Positions 1-11,761 of a DNA stretch of 64,000 nt are shown here, one piece after another. Position numbers and translations under genes: made by a program. A model generated the notes under the pieces. The model was given only the letters and a program-made list of their open reading frames with translations. It was not told the DNA's origin and searched no databases. The DNA is taken from NCBI GenBank assembly GCA_014338405.1, contig JTDE01002330.1, positions 3,024 to 67,023 of the forward strand, read 5' to 3'. How positions within the stretch are numbered: position 1 is the stretch's first letter; each line of letters begins with the position of its first letter. This DNA comes from Paragonimus skrjabini miyazakii. Taxonomy: Eukaryota > Platyhelminthes > Trematoda > Plagiorchiida > Troglotrematidae.

Positions 1-199
1 CACGTGAGGTAGAAAAACCGTCGCCGATGCCTTATCCAGAGTTATTTAAAGTGGTTTACACTGAATTCACACCGTCGATGTGAAGGATTCAGTTCGAAAA
101 CAAAATAACGAACGGAGTTGCTGCAAGGTCACTCATCTTCTCCGTTCAAACTTTAGGAGTTGCCGCTAGCCAACAGCAAAGGACCAACCGTGCAATTCC

Positions 200-780
200 A
201 TGACAGTCAGCCCCCGTTCAATTGCGCCAGTAACATTCAAACGTTCTGTTTCCAACAGTCTCAACTGCATGTCTCATCTCAGCGTTTGCGGCATCGTCAA
301 GCTGATTGCAGACCGATTTTTATGGCCAAACAAGCATAAGAACATACGAGAGTGGACAACGACTTGCTTTGATTGTCAACGCAACAAAATCCACCGATAT
401 ACAACCACGGCCTCCGGCACCTTCGCTGACCCCGACGGTCGTTTCAGCCACGTCCATCTTGACAAAGTCGGACCGTTGCCGCATTCAAAAGGTCATCGGA
501 ATATCTTGACGACCAGATAGTCAGTGGCAATATCTCTTCCCAGTGCGGATGCCGGAACAGTTGCGCGGGCATTCATGGACGGGTAGATCTCAAACTATGG
601 TACTATTGTAACCACTGATAGAGGCACACAATTTCAATCAGCGCTGTCCAGAGACTTCAGCCGGTTGCCAGTATTCGATCACATCAGAACCACTGCATAC
701 CATCCGGTAGCCAATGGTCTGGTCGAATGCTTTCATCGTCAACTGAAGGCCGCCTTAAAAGCTCAGATAGACCACCAGCG
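200..780 (+). pseudogene. Ty3/gypsy integrase (broken)
   Basis: Integrase inserts retroelement cDNA into the host genome. The first block (200-520) holds the zinc-binding region (IADRFLWPNKHKNIREW, then TTCFDCQRNK with the CxxC pair) and runs into the start of the catalytic core (HVHLDKVGPLP, containing the first catalytic Asp). The usual upstream His of the HHCC finger appears replaced by Asn in LNCMSH. After a stop near 519 the core resumes in other frames: TTDRGTQFQS near 616-645 holds the second Asp and NGLVECFHRQLKAAL near 713-757 holds the catalytic Glu. All three D,D,E residues can be seen, but the frame is broken and part of the core between 520 and 590 is missing or scrambled. Non-functional as written. 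Confidence 0.85.
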
Positions 781-828
781 TTAGGTTGATCACTAACCCT
801 CCGTCACGCTTGGAATTCGATCGACTGT

Positions 829-1437
829 TGAAGAAGACATTGAATGCACGACCACAGGATTGCTTTACGTTACGACATTTTGCCTCCGTGGTGAACTGTT
901 CCACATGTCAAACGCCGGAAAAACTAATTCTGACTTTACCACCTTCGTGCAGCATTTGAAGACATCCGTGGCAAATACCCGGCCCCAGCCCACCAGGTTA
1001 AACACCAAATAAGAACAAAAGCACTCGAACTTGGACTTTAGCAAACTTTTTTCCGTTCTTGTCGATACCATTGAGGCTTCTCTCCAAAAACCATACTCCA
1101 GACCGCTCGGTGTAATTAAACGATTCTCCAAGTTTTTGTGAGTTTTCGCAATAAATACCACAATAAAGTGAGCGTTGATAGACTCAAAGTCACTCATGTC
1201 GAACCTCGCGTGTATCCTTCCATCGACTGTGACGTTGACTTTATTATAAGTGGCTTGCAATCTACCCAGTCCTCGTACAATGAACAGCCCGTACTTTCTC
1301 AGTCCGACCCGAAAACCTCTGTCGATCTTCCCCGCACTCACTCAGGCCGAACGGTCAGATGGCCCGCAGTTTTTAAAAAGTATTGTGGTCAAAATTTCTC
1401 CATTATTTTGAGCGTTTCCATCTTTATAACTCTCTAG
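829..1437 (+). pseudogene. Ty3/gypsy integrase C-terminal region (broken)
   Basis: This continues the same element after the catalytic core. In shifting frames one sees FVQHLKTSVANTRPQPTR (about 940-995), QKPYSRPLGVIKRFSKF (about 1086-1136) and then an open stretch at 1138-1437 with VSVDRLKVTHVEPR and THSGRTVRWPAVF. The PY-x-GP-x-VI-x-R and VSVDRLKPAH-like patterns are the GPY/F-type module and terminal tail typical of gypsy integrases, thought to help target-site choice. A stop at about 1140 and frame changes interrupt it. A minus-strand ORF at 865-1341 is its shadow. Confidence 0.7.
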
Positions 1438-1440
1438 AGG

Positions 1441-2710
1441 GGAATTCTATAGGGTATAGTACATTTTTTCATATTCTGCTTTGTTTTTATATACGGTCTG
1501 CAGGTACGGTATGAATACTTGTTTGATCGGATTCTACCTAGCAATACTCTTCGGATGCGCGCGCCTCGTCTCCTTGGTGCTCCTGTTCCACATAAATCAC
1601 AATTGCTTAAAGTGGGCTAGTCAGCGACTGCATTCTGAATTGATCATTCACGCCTATACCCTTGTATTGGGCTAGTCCCCAACAGACGTGATCCTCCATT
1701 CCGGGCATGTCCATCCATCATTGATAAATGCTGTTAGGCCGTGCCTTTCCCAGACTCAGTGTCAGCAGATGATCGGACAATTTTCGGTTTTTTAAACTTT
1801 GAACCTTGTTGAACTTTTATCATTATCCATACAATTCTGAAGTGTTGATTTTTATTTGTAAAAAGGACTAACCAAACGGAGTAAACATGTTTTGTTTCGT
1901 TGAAGTTTTCATAATGTCTAAACATCCACTTTGGTGTAATTGCCAATATAATCAACTATTTTTATTTTTTGTATGGATAATAACTTAATATATCATTGCA
2001 TTTTGTTACATTTCCTTTCTTCTTGGATGCCAAGTAATAGGAAGAAATGTCGATTTGCCTACCGGTATTCAAATGACTGTAAACGCCCCAGCCCACAGCT
2101 TTCTGTGCCAATAGGTGGCATCGATTTCATGTAGAAAGATTTGCTAGATGAATCAACGCTACAGAATAACACCTATGTTTTATAAATTGTGTACACTTAT
2201 GTTTGCCTATAACTCTTTAATACTGAATTCTTCAATGCCAAATGATTATGGGCCATTAATATCGTTCCACTAAATGGGATCTGAGGTGAAAGGGATGAAC
2301 ATATTTTTTCAGATCAGATTAACCTAGCGGTAACGCTCCAATATCTTTGCTAAAACCATCAACTAAGTGCTTATCGTATCGACCGACACATCGTTCACAA
2401 ATGAACGGAAATAATCAACGTAGTTAAACAACTTCGGTCTCTTACATTGATACTAAGTGGGTGAACAACGGTTTCCAACAATGATTGAATCCATTGTTTA
2501 CCAGAATTCTTCAGAAACCTTCGCGATAGTTTCTTGTTCATATTATATGCTTAGTATTCTTAATAGCTACTAAATAGGTGACGTTAAACATTCATACGGA
2601 CTTTTGTTTATAACGTGATTATCATTCTAGAAGTAGCTGCTGATTATCCAACTATCGCGGAATATTATAACAATTACAACTTGAGCTTTACCCACAAATG
2701 ACCAAAGATT
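1441..2710. other. No gene recognised (1441-2710)
   Basis: AT-rich sequence after the gypsy element. Only short ORFs (under 75 codons) are present, with no recognisable protein motif. The first few hundred bases may include a decayed 3' LTR of the upstream element, but without its 5' partner this cannot be shown. Confidence 0.4.
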
Positions 2711-2887
2711 TCGCATTTCTATAGACTTACGAGTCGATTCCTTTCGAAAAGAAGCACTAAACTCGAGTTTCGTCTGATTAGAGCACGTCAGTAATGCGCA
2801 TCCTTACCACTGATGAGATTAGAACTCCGGTCACGCTTTACCAGGCAACCATGTATACCACTGCACCACTCACCGCACATAAGCACA
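2711..2887 (-). repeat. tRNA-derived SINE, copy 1 (minus)
   Basis: Reads as the reverse complement of the better copies at 3050-3390 and 28269-28560. Shared blocks are ctttcgaaaagaagcacta, ctcgagtttcg and the region caggcaaccatgtataccac, which is the complement of the tRNA-like head. The A-box end is degraded. It sits head to head with the plus-strand copy that follows. Confidence 0.75.
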
Positions 2888-3392
2888 TTAAGCGATCAGT
2901 TGTGAGTGCTGTTCAAAGTAAAATAAACCACATCCCCGACTACTCGTCAGTGGTCTAAAATATAGCCTAGCAGATGTGATGAGATCGGAGATTGCGACCT
3001 ATCTAGGAAGTCCTGATCGCGGGGTTATCGTTTGGAGGTAGGAGACAGTAACTGCGTTTCCTATCGAGACGATCGGGCAACCTGATCATTACTCACAAGC
3101 AAAAGTGGTTGAGCGTTCACATATGATAATCTGGTCGTGTCCGACGTGAGGTCAATGGCGCAGTGGTAACCACGGTTGCCTCACGAACAGCGTGGCCGTG
3201 GTTCTAGTCCCTGCATTAGCGAGGATATGCACTACTGACGAGCTGCGATGAGAGTGACACTCGAGTCTAGTGGTTGTTTTCGAAAGGAGCCGAATAGGAC
3301 TTCTACGGTAGTGCGGGAGCTGCGATCAATTATGAGTGTTGTTCAACTTGAAATTGATCAAATGCCCGATTACTCATCAGTGAATTATAACA
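2888..3392 (+). repeat. tRNA-derived SINE, copy 2 (plus)
   Basis: Best complete example in the window. It holds a tRNA-like pol III promoter: A box TGGCGCAGTGG at 3156-3166 and B box GGTTCTAGTCC at 3200-3210, 44 bases apart. The body then runs through gatatgcactactgacgagc, ctcgagtctagtggt and cgaaaggagccga. The block with cccgactactcgtcagtg occurs near 2930-2950 and again, diverged, near 3364-3382, so the unit begins and ends with related sequence, as in a dimer or a tandem remnant. Copies elsewhere in the window share the same order. Confidence 0.75.
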
Positions 3393-3412
3393 ACCGTTTG
3401 CCAACATTATAA

Positions 3413-3489
3413 CGTATATATATATATGTATATGTATATATATATATGTATATGTATGTATGAGTATATATATAAGGTGTATATATGTA
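3413..3489. repeat. TA/TATG-rich microsatellite
   Basis: Runs of (TA)n with interspersed TATG units directly follow SINE copy 2. Simple sequence of this kind at the 3' end of a SINE can be its tail after expansion; here that is inference from position. Confidence 0.85.
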
Positions 3490-6389
3490 CCTTATTGAAA
3501 AAACACAAGAACGTTAAAATAGCATGAAGTATCTGTCAGGGTAACATGTATTAGTCTTCAGATTACATGTGATAACTCTACATTTTCTTATTTAATACAT
3601 GGGATTAGGTTCATCTTGTTCACTTCTACGAACATCCATTATACAAATAAAATATTTCCCGAAGACTGGCTGCTCACAACCAGGTTTCAGTCAGGCGATT
3701 CGCGAGAATTTCAACTTTTGAACGTTTTCGAGCAATCGACGAAGTCCTGCGCTGGAATCCGCTCAATTCTTCGCTGGAATTCGAAACTTTCTATTCTCTC
3801 TCGCCCCAACTAAATTATTTCAACACTTTCCGGCTGAAGTTACGTCAAATTCAAATATGTATTTACACGTGTAACAAGCAACCTGGCCGTTTCTTCTCTG
3901 ATTGTCCGTAACACTTACGGATCAACTGGCCCCGCAGTTAACTGTGTATGAAACAACCATTACCCGAGTCAGCTAAATCCAGCGTTATTTGTGGATATCG
4001 ATGCAGATGTGGAGCATTCCATACAACCAAGCCTCGGCGCCACTCAAAAAACCAAGGTCATGAAATACATCTTCGAAGTGGGTCAAAACACAGGTCATGT
4101 AAGCGCCTGACTTCATAGCCATGAAACTGCATCATCCACTGCACGTCCTGTTATAATGATAGAGAGCCTATGCCATCCTACAACGGCTTTTCACGTTATC
4201 AGCTCACGTGAAACAAACGAACATTGCGCTTTGCTGAAACAATTGCCATTTAGAAGTTGAAACCCGTGTTGTCCGTTCGGTAACAACTGCTTATAGTGTT
4301 GTCGCTAACGTGGTAGTGACAATGGTTGTGAACTCTGACAGGTGCCATGGCCCGTACATGAATCGTGAAATATAATAAATAAATATAATAAATATATATA
4401 TATAAATATATAATGAATATAATAAATATAATAATTTGTGTTAGGAAGGTTGACAACAAAGCTGAAGAGTTTCAAGATGATTGTTTCACTGGACGAATGA
4501 ACGGAGTTCAGAAAAGTTCACTCTCTACCCTAAATTAGAATACAGTGTATTACTTCAATCAACCCGAGTAACTACAAACCCTATCAGTTCATAACTTGAG
4601 TAACGTTGTAGTTATCTGAGAGTAAGATCATCGTCCATTGTGCAAGCAAGCCAAATTGATGGTCACGGCACTAATTACATTTTGTGTGATCCTGTTGTGT
4701 TATTTTCTTCGAAATATATGAATTTTACAGTACTGCAGAACAATTTCCTTATCATTATATGTTTTTTGGGTAGGTTATTTCATTCTCAATAGCATGGAGT
4801 TTCTTGAAAACAGTAGAAAAACTGCTTGGTTCAAAGCTGAAAAGCGCGTTGTGAAGTTCGGCAGCTATTTAACAGAACTGCTTAATGGAAATATCCAGTT
4901 CCTTACTGCAAGAATTACTGTTGCGATAGTCATTCCGGCAACCCCGTCCAAACAAATACATGACCAACAAAAGCAGTGGATTGACAATGAAACAGGTTTT
5001 GTTAGTGATATGTGAAACATCATACAAGTTTATACCTTCCATTAATCAGCTGTCTGAATTCACGAGTTATTTTCGAAAGCTGTTTCCCGACGACTCTTAT
5101 ATGATGGAAGAGATTTTCGTCAGTTTACTTTTCGACGAACTTCTGCGGGAAAACTGAAAATCTATCTACTACGAAAGACATCCTTTATTAAATGTAAGAG
5201 GCGCCTTGTGCGTGTTCAGAAAGATTTACACAAGTTGAAAAATGTCATTAAATACGTAATCATTATTCTAAGTTATTTAGAAGAAATTCGTAAACATTAT
5301 GGTAATAAATCGTCATTGGATGAATATTCCTGTTCCCGTTTTTACTGTTATCCCACTATCCCAATGAAACACACTCGTATGTAATGTACCTCATCGTAAA
5401 ATTGATTAATATCCCCTCACCAGTTACAACCAACAGTGTGATTTGAAAACACAATTGCAAAAGGTTGAATCAGTTGGTGTTAGTAATAATTCCTCCCACA
5501 GAATGAATTTAGGTCACCCGTTACATATTCTTGAGGAAGTTTGTTTACCTTGGTGTAGCGTACTGTTTATGTAAACAATAATGTGGTCAAATTGAAAGGG
5601 AAATCGTTAGCTGGCGTACTAGAAAACATTTGAGGCTACACCCGAAACGTAACACCTGTTAGGTCATGTCATTTCAGCGGTTTCTTGTGAGTCTGGCTAA
5701 CAAACTAGTCAATAATCAATATCTATCGGTTACAATTTTTCCTCAGAACACAATGAACTAATAAGCAGTAACGTAGGAATTAACTAGTCAATTGTTACGG
5801 CTTTATAAACGGGGCTGTAAGCGAGGAACAGTGTAAACTTCAAACCAATGAACAAAAGGGAATAATCCTTCCAACTTTATTGCTAGTAAGCTTTACACTC
5901 AAAGTAATGATAACCATGAAACACACATTACCTATATGCTCAGCTGGGGAATATTCTAAACCAGTAAATAAATTGTTAAACGAACAAGTTTTGATCAGGT
6001 GACTGCGTGAGTGATATCCAAATTTCAAACTAATATTTGTTAAAAATAGGGCCAACAAATCCGCTAAAGTCAGGGGGTCAATTGCACATTCCGATATTAA
6101 CTTGATTATTTTTTGGTGAAGGCCTTACATCTTCCTCGAATTTTCATTTGATAGAACCATATTTCTCAAGGCGGTTATACCATGATTACTGTCAGACGCA
6201 AGCGTTCTGTGCTAACGCGTCTGTACCAAATTTTCAACAACGTAGATGAAATGTTGTAGGGAGCGACAATGAGGGTGGATTATAGGGTAACGTGTTGGAG
6301 CAGGTCATTAAGAAAGAGCTGGCTTGAGTCAACTGACCGTGATTGCTTTAACGAACCGCCAGAGCCGAGGGTTAGAATGAAGTAGCAGG
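3490..6389. other. No gene recognised (3490-6389), with an AT-rich simple repeat
   Basis: Contains a (AATATAAT)-like simple repeat at 4366-4437. Several ORFs of 60-73 codons occur (for example 4794-5015 plus and 5840-6058 minus), but none shows a known motif or supported splice context, and such lengths are expected by chance in this composition. Confidence 0.4.
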
Positions 6390-6429
6390 GTTCTGAAGGC
6401 GCAAGACGAATCGATGATCATTTGTTGTC

Positions 6430-6735
6430 TATTTTGCACCAAAACGCTTCCTATGTTTTTGAAATATTAATGTCTGGTCCTGACAAAAGTCACAACTGTA
6501 TTGTTGATACCGGTAATATCGGATTAATAATTTCACGGTTAGACCTAGCTTGATTTTATCTTGACGCGGTTCTGCAACCCACACAAGTTAACATTCGTGG
6601 TATCATTGGTCATTCATTGCCTTTTGTAAGCTGCTACACCGTATTGGTGAAGTTGGCCAATGCTAGCCTTATTGATTGTCAATTTTTAGTCCCAAGCTAA
6701 GGTCCCTCTATTCTTGGACTTGAATTCACACGACT
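6430..6735 (+). pseudogene. Ty3/gypsy aspartic protease (retropepsin), broken
   Basis: Retropepsins cleave the retroelement polyprotein and work as dimers. The active-site triad is seen as CIVDTG at 6497-6514 and the matching second motif SILGLEF at about 6707-6727 in the same frame. The length between them, about 70 codons, fits the family. Two in-frame stops interrupt (after RLDLA and after QFLVPS), so no intact enzyme is encoded. Confidence 0.8.
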
Positions 6736-6879
6736 ATCACATTCTGACATTTTGCTACTGACGTCAGTGAACGACGTTGACATTAAACAACTTATACTGG
6801 ACTGTTCTAAGGCCACAGAGGGGTGTGTATGAATACCGAAGGTAAGGCTTGAAGTTCCGGGGTACTCAGTCTTTCTTAA

Positions 6880-7630
6880 GAGACGAATCATCCCATTTGG
6901 TTTACGAGAGCCTGTGCGCAAAGAATGGCAATCCATGTGGGATAATTGAGTCATAACGCCTGTTGACTCGTCAAATGAGCGACTCAAATAGTGACTCCAT
7001 TAAAAGCTGATTGTATCACGATGAGAATTCTTGGTGACTACAGTTCAACGTTAAACACACGTCTACTACAACGTACCTGTATAACAGAAATATCAGAAGA
7101 CATACGGTATCGTCTGTCAGGTTCTAAGATCTTTTCAAAAAGCGATTTAAAGGCTGCTTATCTACAAATACCACTTGATGAAGTATCAAGTAATTTGACT
7201 GTGATCACTACACCATTCGTACTGTATCGATACAATTTTACACCCCTTGGTTTGAACGCCTGGCCAGCTGTATTCTAGAATGTCACGAATACAACTACTA
7301 TCATGCTCTCCATAAACTCACCCATAGTTATTGCCTTCTTTCTCTGTTCAAAGGATTTTTTGACTTCAACGCAGCCATTAACCCAAAGAACTCTATTTTG
7401 TCAGTTTTTTCTTTCTCATGTCTTGGTTACATTGTTGGTTGCAATGATTTCAAACCAGGTTTACAACGCTTAGCCCCATTAATTAATGTACCGTCACCCA
7501 CCAACCTTCATGAACTCCGCTCTTTTCTGGTTACACTCCAATATTACTCACGTTTTATTCCGACTTTCGCTTAATGTGTCACTTCTTTGTTCGACATGTT
7601 ATCAATTAACAGCCTTCCTTGGTCCACTAA
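6880..7630 (+). pseudogene. Ty3/gypsy reverse transcriptase, active-site turn deleted
   Basis: RT copies element RNA into cDNA. Visible pieces are RRIIPFGLREPV-like sequence (about 6883-6920), GDYSSTLNTRLLQRT (7033-7077), FSKSDLKAAYLQIPLDEV (7132-7185, carrying the first catalytic Asp) and YRYNFTPLGLNAWPAVF (7226-7276). The sequence then jumps to the connection domain: FSCLGYIVGCNDFKPGLQRL (about 7411-7470) and PTNLHELRSFLVTLQYYSRF (about 7500-7560). The expected YxDD motif and its flanks are absent between 7278 and 7400, indicating an internal deletion beyond point decay. A stop follows AVF at 7276. Confidence 0.85.
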
Positions 7631-7669
7631 TCACGAAACAAAACGTTCCGGACTTTGCTTCACCATCTT

Positions 7670-8080
7670 CAAACAACTGCTGTTTTGAAACCGTTTCATG
7701 CCAAAGTTAATTCAACTGTGATTACCGATGCTTCTCTTGCTGGGATTGGCGCGGTTGTTGAACGGTTTAGTAGACCTGTTATATGTATTTCACGTCGTCT
7801 GTCTAAATCCGAACGTGGGTATTATCAGACCCAACGTGAAACACTTGGAGTATATTAGGCTGTCAAAAGACTGCATACACGCCTTTTTGGACTGTCGTTC
7901 ACTATTGCAACGGACCACGAAGCCTAAAACTTTTGAATCATATCAGCAAATTGCTGGCAAAGTCATCTGCTGCCATGGTGCAGCGCTGGAGCATTGCTCT
8001 CAGTTCCTAAAATTACAGTCTTTCATCGTAGTGCAAAAGCTATTTCCCATGTTGTTTATCTATCCAGATTTCCGTCACCT
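7670..8080 (+). pseudogene. Ty3/gypsy RNase H domain, broken
   Basis: RNase H removes the RNA strand of the RNA:DNA hybrid. The frame at 7655-7858 shows VITDASLAGIGAVVERF, RPVICISRRLSKSERGY and TQRETLGVY, followed by a stop and then VKRLHTRLFGLSFTIATDHEA (about 7860-7923). The first Asp (TDAS), the Glu (RETL) and a further Asp (TDHE) of the catalytic set are still readable. After 7925 the frame breaks; HRSAKAISHVVYLSRF near 8020-8070 marks the end of the domain. Confidence 0.8.
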
Positions 8081-8479
8081 GACCCAAACTCTGACAACAA
8101 TGACTGTTTACTAGTTCAACCACTGCCAGTGAAAAAAAGATGCGCCTTTGTGCGATACTCGTAAATTCTTTGGTCCTATTATTTCTGCCTTAAGACGTGG
8201 TTGGACACAACAGGTGCGGCGTACATTTCCCGCACTTTACTATCACTGTGAACGTTTGTCCATTACTCCAGATGGATTGATATGTTTTGATCATCTTGTC
8301 ATCATTCCAACGACTCTCAGATTGGTATTCATGCGGACTTGCATTCCGGACATCTGAGAGTTGACAAGACGAAGTCGCTTGCTGGTGGCCGAAATTAAAA
8401 TCAAATATTGAACACACTGCCAAAAAGTGTACGAACTGTATACACAAGGTTCATGCGAAACAATCACGATGGTTTCCGT

Positions 8480-8820
8480 GGGCTGTTACGTTTGAAACAT
8501 TTCAGAGAATTCATGCTGACTATTGTGGTCCTTTTCTGGGGAAATACTATGCCCTAGTGATTATTGATGCTTACTGTAGATGGCCTGAAGTTTTTCTCAC
8601 TTCATCACCGAGTGCAGACTTTACACAACATGCTTTGAGAAAACTATTCTGTCGCGAGGGTGTGCCTGCTGATTTGGTCACCAACTATGGTACTCACTTC
8701 ACTGCCAAGTCTTTAAAGGAATGGGTTAAAGGATTTGGATGTCGGCATTTGTTTACTGATCAGCGACATCCACAATCCAATGGACTTGCAGAAAATTTGT
8801 ACGCACGCTGAAGTCTGCCA
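8480..8820 (+). pseudogene. Ty3/gypsy integrase core, catalytic Asp lost
   Basis: The core starts with FREFMLTIVV/HADYCGPF in shifted frames (8500-8545) and is open at 8557-8811: VIIDAYCRWPEVFLT, ALRKLFCREGVPADLV, GTHFTAKSLKEWVKGFG and HPQSNGLAEN. The first Asp (ADYCGP) and the Glu (GLAEN) are visible. The second Asp, normally in a TDNG motif, reads TNYG at about 8681-8692, so the D,D,E triad is incomplete. A frameshift or stop follows at about 8811. Confidence 0.85.
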
Positions 8821-8846
8821 TTGCTTCTCTAACATCAAATTCATTT

Positions 8847-9363
8847 TTGGAACTCGATCGAGGAATCGATAATTTTCTCATGCAGTACATAAATGCATCA
8901 CATTCGGTAAGCGGAAAAAGTCCCGTGATCCTTTTCAAATCTCGTACTCAGCCAAAATGTCTTGACTTTGCAAAGGCAGCTGATGTTGCATTTTTCAAAG
9001 GCAACGGTTTACGTCTGGCTAATGGACTAATTATTTCTTCTCACTGAAATCGCATGGTTAGTATTCTTGACTTGGATGACCTTTGCTGCCATGGAAGACA
9101 TGTTGATCAGGTTGGGTTCGATTCTGGAGGTCATTCTGTTAACAGAGTTTGTATTGCTTTGAATTCTAACCAGTCTTTTCTAGATAGTCCTGTTGCATTA
9201 GAAGCAAGCGAAACTACCGCAGCACAGTTTATCCCTGAAGTAGATGGAAAGTTTGAAGAACCGATAATCAGAAGATCTGAACGTTTGGAGTCAAGACTAT
9301 CACAGAATTACGAATATCCGCACGCTCATTCAGGATGTAGTATATGTGTTGAAAGTGACTGAC
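8847..9363 (+). pseudogene. Ty3/gypsy integrase C-terminal extension
   Basis: Two open blocks (8847-9047 and 9054-9362) separated by one stop. They contain TPAELLF-type sequence diverged to SGKSPVILFKSRTQP, AADVAFFKGNGLRLANGLI, RMVSILDLDDLCCHGRHVDQ and a basic tail RRSERLESRLSQNYEYPH. Such KAGDxVxxRN/VxDLDG-like arrangements after the core are seen in gypsy integrases. Only a single stop and small slips separate the two blocks, so this end has decayed less than the RT. Confidence 0.7.
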
Positions 9364-11761
9364 ATGCTTTGTCTACGTCTGTTATGCAATTGTTTTACAA
9401 TTCCGAGATCCTGTACAAATTTGTTGATACGTACGATTCGATAATATACGTCCTGTTTTGTTGTGCCTAATTGTGCTTGACGATTCTTATGCTTCGATCG
9501 TTATTCTATATAGTTCAACACTAATTACAACCGGAAGCAAGCAAGTTCAGACAATTGTTGAACTTTTGCGTTACATTCTTAGGTAAAAGTGCATTGAGTC
9601 GAACTGTCACGTCATTCCTGAAACGGTCCAAGGAACTCAATTAGCCCTGACTTACAAAATACTCCAGATCAAACTGGCGCTTAGAACTTTAGGTATTCGA
9701 ATTTCCGACCGGTGGAAATCTACGGTAAACCACATGCAAACAAAGAGTGTTTATGGGATAATAGGCATAACGTTAGCTCAGCTGTAGCTTTTGTGATATG
9801 TTGATACCATAATTACATGAATGTATGCAGCCTAAACATTTTACAATAGCATACTTGGAGGAACGCTTCCATATTATAGAGTATTAGATTCGGGTAGGGT
9901 AAAACTATGAAGACGTTCTTGTACCTAAAAGAAAGTCCATGCAGTGAGGACGAATGGTCTCACTATACTACTCGCACTACCGCTCAGTAGTGAGACGTGA
10001 TCAGTCATCTATTTGTAGCAGAAACCGGGGAGATAGGAGAAACAGCAGTGCAGTGCAGTCCGGCATGTAGTGGTTATCTTTACGTAGAGGAAGTTAACAG
10101 TGGAAACCGTAGTAGCCGTGAAATCATTGGATTAATGTTATATGCAAATGAGTGTTTGTTTGCTGTGTTGGTGAAGCTCATACCAGTAGGTTTATTTGTT
10201 GAATAGATAATCTTTGCGACATCCGGGTACTTAGCTCACAAGAAAGTTAACGATAAAACTGCTTCACTGAACGAGCAGGCTGGTAGGAAAACGATGGTTG
10301 CAGAATGAATTAATCACTGGTTGTTGTATTTTTGGAAGTGTTACGGTGGATGGCTAGAAGAAAGTAACCTGCTAACTCATGATAAATGATAATGAAAGAA
10401 TCTCTCAAAGTCCTGAACGACACATCGTTGTAAACATGATACGGGGATAATTATTTTATTATGAATTCCAAACAGATAAAGAGGCAAACCTTCTAAAACG
10501 TTATTGAACATTTGCTTTTACCTTGAAAAAAACTAATTTTACACAATGGATGAACTGGTAGTAATGGCCTTCGAGCAATACATTTCGGTTTCATTTCGAT
10601 TTACGTAACCTGGTCAGTCGCTAACGCACAAGTTTAGTGGGTATTAAACACGACTCAACCAAAACACAAGTATATATGAGAGGTGGGTAAGGCATTCAGC
10701 TTGACCAACTGTTAACACGTTTGGTGCTGTGCCGTGCGATAGTTTATTGCCCTCGATTGGAAGATAGAAGGTCCATTTTTGCCAAGCGGCGTTCTTCGAT
10801 TGATCGGCTGATTTATCTCGCAGCCTCTTTGACATATCTGTCGAAACAAACGCTGTTGTGACTGGAAGAAAACTGATGGGAGGAAGCGCATTTGTTTGTT
10901 TTCTGGCGAGGTTGAGAGAGTCAGTAAGTTAGACTACTTTCTACCTTATATTTTCGATTTTGTGTGTGACATTGGCTTTTGTTGAACGTGCCCATTCAAA
11001 TGTCGATTTTGAAGTGCATCACTTGGCAGTCAGCTGCACCGATTATGACCAGAGTGAGTTTATTTTAAATGTTGTTGGAATGTCCCAGACAGTCAACAGC
11101 TTGATGAGCTTCATGCGACATTGCATGGTTGGTCTACGGTTTACCTGTATATCATGGTTTTGAGGCCCCAGAAAATAAGGCATCTGCAGTGACCTTCCAT
11201 ATTCTACAAAGTAAGCAATTAACTTTTCTTGCTATCTTTTTCATGCTGGATTATCGGGAAATACTTTTCAGATTGAGCTGCCTTCTCTTGGAATAGGTAT
11301 ACTGTGAACGTTTTTAACTGTGGATCAATGAGCATCCACTGACAGTTAGTAGATGAAACCCTACATGAGCATAACTGAACTACATCCGTGTGCTCGATCT
11401 GCTCTACCAGATTACAAGCGATGTTGCTTTTATTGCGAGTTTATTACCGTTAGCTCCCTATCTGTCGCAAGCTAGTAGGCCTATACGGTAATATTGGAGA
11501 AGAACCCAACATCGTTGAAGTAAACAACCTGATGAGCCTTGAGATCTTCGTAGATAAACTGCTTCATCGGGAGCTGGACGAACGCAGTCATGCTGGATGA
11601 ACTCACCAACTTGTTTATCAATCTTTTGAAGTTCATCTTCAACTCGGCACTCCGTTGTAACGGGTGAAGTCGATGTTTTGATGGGTTAAGTAAACTGAAC
11701 AAAACTTTGGTTCGTAACAATAACATTGGTTCACATAAGACCTACTCGCGACAGACCTAAA
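9364..11761. other. No gene recognised (9364-11761)
   Basis: Only short ORFs without motifs (for example 9997-10206 plus, 10644-10835 minus, 11481-11726 minus). Part of the first few hundred bases may be the 3' non-coding end of the gypsy element. Confidence 0.4.

Larger units (their letters stand above)
1..1440 (+). mobile_element. Ty3/gypsy retrotransposon, 3' part (CsRn1-like), degenerate
   Basis: The window opens inside a Ty3/gypsy pol gene. The frame at 20-43 reads TVADALSRV, the usual end of the RNase H domain, followed by a tether, the integrase, and a C-terminal tail ending in a motif of the type THSGRTVRWP near 1333-1362. The order RNase H, integrase, C-terminal tail is normal for Ty3/gypsy. 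A purine-rich run (agaggggaa, about 1435-1443) follows the last stop and sits where a polypurine tract before a 3' LTR would lie. No LTR could be confirmed, because the 5' part is outside the window. Several frameshifts and stops mean this copy is dead. The wording around the integrase resembles the CsRn1-type lineage of flukes; that is recognition from memory, not a search. Confidence 0.85.
6390..9363 (+). mobile_element. Second Ty3/gypsy element (protease-RT-RNase H-integrase), degenerate
   Basis: In order on the plus strand: retropepsin (about 6390-6740), reverse transcriptase (about 6880-7630), RNase H (7670-8080) and integrase with C-terminal tail (8480-9363). That order defines Ty3/gypsy rather than Ty1/copia. 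The integrase wording (HADYCGPF, YYALVIIDAYCRWPEV) differs clearly from the element at 1-1440, so this is another lineage, resembling mag-like elements. Stops, frameshifts and an internal deletion that removed the RT active-site turn show it is dead. No LTRs or gag were identified with confidence; the upstream limit is uncertain. Confidence 0.85.

Noticed and set aside
865..1341. 158-codon minus-strand ORF, the longest single ORF
   Set aside because: It is the antisense shadow of the gypsy integrase C-terminal region, which has recognisable motifs on the plus strand.
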